Below are positions 61,281-64,000 of a stretch of 64,000 nt of DNA, piece by piece. Below the pieces are notes generated by a model. The model worked only from the letters and a program-made list of their open reading frames with translations. It was not told the origin of the DNA and searched no databases. Location: contig CAMXQE010000010.1 of NCBI GenBank assembly GCA_947246015.1, forward strand, positions 1 to 64,000, read 5' to 3'. The position numbers and the translations under genes are program-made. Origin of the DNA: an uncultured Lachnospiraceae bacterium (GTDB lineage Bacteria; Bacillota; Clostridia; Lachnospirales; Lachnospiraceae). Positions within the stretch are counted from its first letter, which is position 1; the number at the start of each line of letters is the position of its first letter.

Positions 61281-61505
61281 TCATTTGTCAGGGAATGGTT
61301 TTTTCAGGGAAGACAGTCCGCAGATATAGTTCATGTCTACATTATAGTATTGGGCGAGGTGAATCAGATGCCGGATGGGCATTTCATTTGCACCGCGTTC
61401 GTAGCGGGCATACATGGTCTGTGATGTACCGAGATAGTCTGCAATTTCCTGCTGGGTTCTGTCGTGGTCCTCTCTGAGATTCCGGATTCTTATTCTATAC
61501 TCCAT
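61281..61505 (-). CDS. Small XRE-family repressor
   Basis: 74 residues, almost entirely a Cro/C1-type HTH (RTQQEIADYLGTSQTMYARYERGANEMPIRHLIHLAQYYNVDMNYICGL). It is divergent from a small membrane-protein gene across 137 bases that contain two matching 18-base palindromes, its likely operators. AGAGGT precedes the ATG. Probably represses the neighbour and itself. Confidence 0.88.
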   Translation of the reverse strand: MEYRIRIRNLREDHDRTQQEIADYLGTSQTMYARYERGANEMPIRHLIHLAQYYNVDMNYICGLSSLKKPFPDK

Positions 61506-61561
61506 AACTTGTAACCTCTGGCATCATTTTAAACGTTTGCTTTGATGCAACAAGTTTATCA

Positions 61562-61608
61562 TAGTAAAAATATTTACTATTGACATTAGTAAATATCTTT
61601 ACTAAAAT
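61562..61608 (+). promoter_or_regulatory. Divergent promoter with twin palindromic operators
   Basis: TAGTAAAAATATTTACTA (61562-61579) and TAGTAAATATCTTTACTA (61587-61604) are near-identical palindromes with centres 25 bases apart. TTGACA (61580-61585) lies between them and TAAAAT (61603-61608) overlaps the second, a 17-base spacer. Repressor binding would block the plus-strand promoter. A minus-strand TATGAT lies beside the first palindrome. Confidence 0.8.
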
Positions 61609-61642
61609 ACTATTTATAGTATGACCCAGAGGATGAGACTTT

Positions 61643-61921
61643 ATGAAGAAGATAATTTATACGGCATGTCTTTTAATTCCCCTGCCGCTGATTTTGCCGG
61701 TTCTGTTTGTGCGGTATGGGGAATGGAAGGGGAATTTTGAAAGACAGGAAATGGAATATTCGGATAGCAGAAAGTTCCCTTCGGTAAAAGTCTTCCGGGG
61801 AAAAGAACCAGAGTTTGATTTAAATGAAAACGATTATGACGGGATTCATTCGATTAGTTTCTGCAGAGAATGGGGGGACAGGGAAAATCCGGTAACCATA
61901 GTAAGGGTGGTCAGAAGATAA
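61643..61921 (+). CDS. Small single-pass membrane protein of unknown function
   Basis: 92 residues. One N-terminal membrane segment (IIYTACLLIPLPLILPVLFV) is followed by a soluble, charged domain of about 65 residues (FPSVKVFRGKEPEFDLNENDYDGIHSISF). GAGGATGAG precedes the ATG. It is transcribed from the twin-palindrome promoter facing the XRE gene. The family is not recognised. Confidence 0.6.
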   Translation: MKKIIYTACLLIPLPLILPVLFVRYGEWKGNFERQEMEYSDSRKFPSVKVFRGKEPEFDLNENDYDGIHSISFCREWGDRENPVTIVRVVRR

Positions 61922-61937
61922 TCCCCGTCCGGCTGCT

Positions 61938-63020
61938 TTACTCAGGAACCTTTTGGAAATGCTGATAGTCCTTGCAGGAATTCCAGTTGCCGCCCCAGAT
62001 AAACCCGTGCTTTTTGAACAGCTTATAACACAGGTCGTTTTCGTCTATTTTGTAAGCAAAGTCCTGAGAGCGGTCTGCATATGTTTCGCTGCCTTTCGGT
62101 GAAATATAGGTAGTGCCGTCCGGCTGGAAGACCACATACGGATTGAAAAACGGGTTGATATCTATAGCGAGTCCCATCGCGTGTTTGGAGAGGCTGGAAG
62201 TGCCGTCCACAACACGGTAATTAAAGCAGGAAGTATTATTGTCCTGCATGGAAAGCGTATCATCGCCGCTGTATTCATCAATCAGCCGTATCTGTTCTAT
62301 CTGGTATTCATTTTGGTATAATTCGTAGAAAATCTCCACCAAATCCTGGGCAATTGCTTTATTGCATATTAATTCGCCCGTCCGTTCCACACCGTGGAAA
62401 TTGTAATGCAGAACACTCATATAACATAAATCATCGTAGGAAATCTGTATATCCTGAGCGGAATCTGCTACATTCAGAGCCGCCGCTGCGGTGCTGTCCT
62501 GTTCTTCCTTCGTCACCGGATAGGAAATACCGGTAATCCGTTTTTTTATTTCTTCTGAAAGTGGCTCATAATAGAATCCGTTTTTGTATACGGTCCGATT
62601 GGGATTTGCTTCCATATAATCATCCTCACCTTTCTGCATGGTAACATTGATGCTGTTTTCAGCGGCGGTTTCTTTATGATTTTCTTTATTGTTTTCATCA
62701 TTGGTTTCGCTGCCGGTTCCAGTAGCAGTTTCGTTATGGACAGTACTGCCGCCGCTGACAACATCCTTTGCGGGAGTAACTGCCGCATCATCTTCTGCCG
62801 TGTTATATTCTGCGGTTTGCACCTGTTCTGTCAATTGCGTTTCTGAAAACTTCTCTTCATTTACAGTTTCCGGATACTTCTCTTCACTTACGGCTTCCGG
62901 ATTTCTGGCGGCATACTCGGCTAATGTCTCGGAGCCTGAAAATACGCGTATAAACAGAGAGCTGAAAATAATGATGGAGCCAATTAATATAAGCGGCCCT
63001 ATAAGTTTATGTTTATCCAT
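61938..63020 (-). CDS. Membrane-anchored M15-family peptidoglycan peptidase
   Basis: 360 residues. A signal anchor (LIGPLILIGSIIIFSSLFIRVF) is followed by a long low-complexity Thr/Glu/Asn-rich stalk (about 30-150). The catalytic domain carries SKHAMGLAIDINPFFNP (SxHxxGxAxD) and CKDYQHFQK (ExxH-equivalent end), as in VanY/CwlK-type D,D- or L,D-peptidases. I start at MDKHKLIGP (63020); the frame upstream to 63119 translates a structured leader. It cuts stem peptides outside the cell; the exact bond is not determinable. Confidence 0.85.
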   Translation of the reverse strand: MDKHKLIGPLILIGSIIIFSSLFIRVFSGSETLAEYAARNPEAVSEEKYPETVNEEKFSETQLTEQVQTAEYNTAEDDAAVTPAKDVVSGGSTVHNETATGTGSETNDENNKENHKETAAENSINVTMQKGEDDYMEANPNRTVYKNGFYYEPLSEEIKKRITGISYPVTKEEQDSTAAAALNVADSAQDIQISYDDLCYMSVLHYNFHGVERTGELICNKAIAQDLVEIFYELYQNEYQIEQIRLIDEYSGDDTLSMQDNNTSCFNYRVVDGTSSLSKHAMGLAIDINPFFNPYVVFQPDGTTYISPKGSETYADRSQDFAYKIDENDLCYKLFKKHGFIWGGNWNSCKDYQHFQKVPE

Positions 63021-63035
63021 AGTTTTTCCCCACTT

Positions 63036-63117
63036 CTGCGCTGCTTTTTGCGCATAGCAAGTTTGTGGATGCAGCGCAGACACAAACTTGTGGAATGAAA
63101 GATTTGAAAAATCTTTC
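63036..63117 (-). promoter_or_regulatory. Two hairpins in the M15 peptidase leader
   Basis: CTGCGCTGC (63036-63044) pairs with GCAGCGCAG (63071-63079), ending 16 bases before the start codon. GAAAGATTT/AAATCTTTC forms a second at 63097-63117. They could affect initiation, because no strong ribosome-binding site is visible. Confidence 0.5.
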
Positions 63118-63176
63118 ACTCTTTTTCCTTCGTCGGTTCATATGAATGCCGGACGGCTGTTTTCCATCCTTTATAT

Positions 63177-63205
63177 AGTATATGTTATAATGCCTTTTTA
63201 TTCAA
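63177..63205 (-). promoter_or_regulatory. Promoter of the M15 peptidase gene
   Basis: On the minus strand TTGAAT (63205-63200) and TATACT (63182-63177) are separated by 17 bases. The leader is about 150 bases long. Confidence 0.65.
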
Positions 63206-63333
63206 GGGTGGGGTGGTAAAACTCCTTCCGCCGCGTCTTCTTTCAACTAATATACTTCAGTTGGTATTTTATACGTGCCTCTTGTAATCCCATTACATTT
63301 TTAGTACAATAAAAAACGTGGCAGTTACTGGGA

Positions 63334-63457
63334 AGTCAAGGACCCCGCCGCAAGCAGCGGGGCATCAAATTTGAAACGCCCCAAGGGGCGGGGTATTTGA
63401 CCCTCGCGGCAGTCGCCAAATGTTGCAGACACTTGGCTCGTTGCTCGCGGGAATAAA
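63334..63457 (+). repeat. 124-bp dispersed palindromic repeat, copy 2
   Basis: It matches 1881-2004 at all but about two positions and in the same orientation. The two changes (A to G, C to A) weaken its left hairpin. It lies 33 bases before the VTC-domain gene. Confidence 0.92.
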
Positions 63458-63490
63458 GGTTTGATTTTGTAATCACGGGGAGGTAAACGA

Positions 63491-64000
63491 TTGGACGGTA
63501 AGGAAAGGAAGTACCGGCATGAACAGAAATACTGCTGTACGAAGGGACAGTTTGCGATTATCAGGAATACGATAAACGGATTGATGCAGATGGACCGACA
63601 TGCGGATGCGAACGGATGCTACCGTATCCGGAGTCTGTATTTTGATGATAGAAATAACAGCGGATGGTATGAAAATGAAGACGGAGTAAGTCCGCGGGAG
63701 AAATACCGGATTCGAATTTATAACAGCAGTGCGGAACATATAAATCTGGAATTAAAGCGGAAAGAAAGGGGAAAAACGCATAAAGAGTCCTGCCGGCTCG
63801 AAGAGGAGCTTTGCAGGGCAGTTATGGAAACCGGAAAGATACCGTATGTGGAGGAAAAACCTGCATTGTATCAGAAATTTTATACGGCGGGACAGGTCAG
63901 GCTGCTGCAGCCGAAGGTGATTGTAGAGTATGACCGGATTGTATATGTGTACCGGGATGGAAACGTGCGGGTGACTTATGACGAAAATATTTCTTCCTCT
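63491..64000 (+). CDS. VTC-domain protein (polyphosphate polymerase-like), cut by window end
   Basis: The first 170 residues are visible, in one open frame from TTG 63491 with GGGGAGG seven bases upstream. KYRHEQKYCCTKGQ, CYRIRSLYFDD, EKYRIRIYN and LELKRKERGKTHKES match the start of the VTC tunnel-fold domain, where the basic residues bind triphosphate. The family makes polyphosphate from ATP or acts in CotH-linked modules. The 3' end, including the catalytic C-terminal strands, is beyond the window. Confidence 0.85.
   Translation, partial: MDGKERKYRHEQKYCCTKGQFAIIRNTINGLMQMDRHADANGCYRIRSLYFDDRNNSGWYENEDGVSPREKYRIRIYNSSAEHINLELKRKERGKTHKESCRLEEELCRAVMETGKIPYVEEKPALYQKFYTAGQVRLLQPKVIVEYDRIVYVYRDGNVRVTYDENISSS

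Overview
The window looks like the chromosome of a Gram-positive gut Clostridium of the Lachnospiraceae type. Evidence: mid-range GC, strong AGGAGG ribosome-binding sites, TTGACA/TATAAT-type promoters, a PadR-HAAS-SEDS module, a DUF6033 protein, a split PurO plus AICAR-transformylase pathway under a ZTP riboswitch, and an S10-spc-alpha supercluster with rpsD between rpsK and rpoA. No rRNA, tRNA, phage, CRISPR array or complete IS element was seen. The final gene is cut by the window end.

Layout. 1-9 kb: a FIST-GGDEF protein, a methyltransferase, then an operon of an XRE-PurM fusion protein and two ABC exporter half-transporters, followed by an AraC regulator. 9-15 kb: a small unknown protein, a MATE exporter divergent from an AraC/GyrI regulator, an exported unknown protein with a D-Ala-D-Ala carboxypeptidase, and a transglutaminase-like protein. 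15-21 kb: a nickel-chaperone island, hypB, a 930-residue FAD/Fe-S oxidoreductase, hypA and a DUF5692 membrane protein, with no hydrogenase in sight. 21-27 kb: a membrane protein, O-acetylhomoserine sulfhydrylase, an ECF sigma/anti-sigma pair, and PadR with a HAAS-SEDS protein. 27-30 kb: ZTP riboswitch, IMP cyclohydrolase, AICAR transformylase, dCMP-deaminase-like enzyme. 30-41 kb: an Rpn/PDDEXK protein with a heptad-repeat tail, a DUF6033 protein, a five-gene operon (propeller/solute-binding lipoprotein, MacB-like ATPase, FtsX permease, and two membrane proteins that look MotA-like, the second ending in a LuxR HTH), and a DHH phosphoesterase. 41-43 kb: a second XRE-PurM fusion protein. 43-61 kb: the ribosomal protein supercluster, rpsJ to rplQ. 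61-64 kb: an XRE repressor facing a small membrane protein across twin palindromes, an M15 peptidase, and the start of a VTC-type polyphosphate polymerase.

The most interesting material is: (i) two XRE-PurM fusion proteins, one with eroded PurM motifs and translationally coupled to an ABC exporter; (ii) the putative MotA-like pair, one member fused to a LuxR DNA-binding domain, in an ABC/lipoprotein operon; (iii) the hypB-oxidoreductase-hypA-DUF5692 island; (iv) a dispersed element that sits directly on the T-tract of three different intrinsic terminators as 0, 1 or 2 full units plus a conserved stub, with a compensatory stem change between copies; (v) a long-range helix in the rpsJ leader; and (vi) tandem arrays of 21, 76 and 108 bp tucked into highly expressed operons. 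All identifications come from reading motifs by eye. No database search was run.
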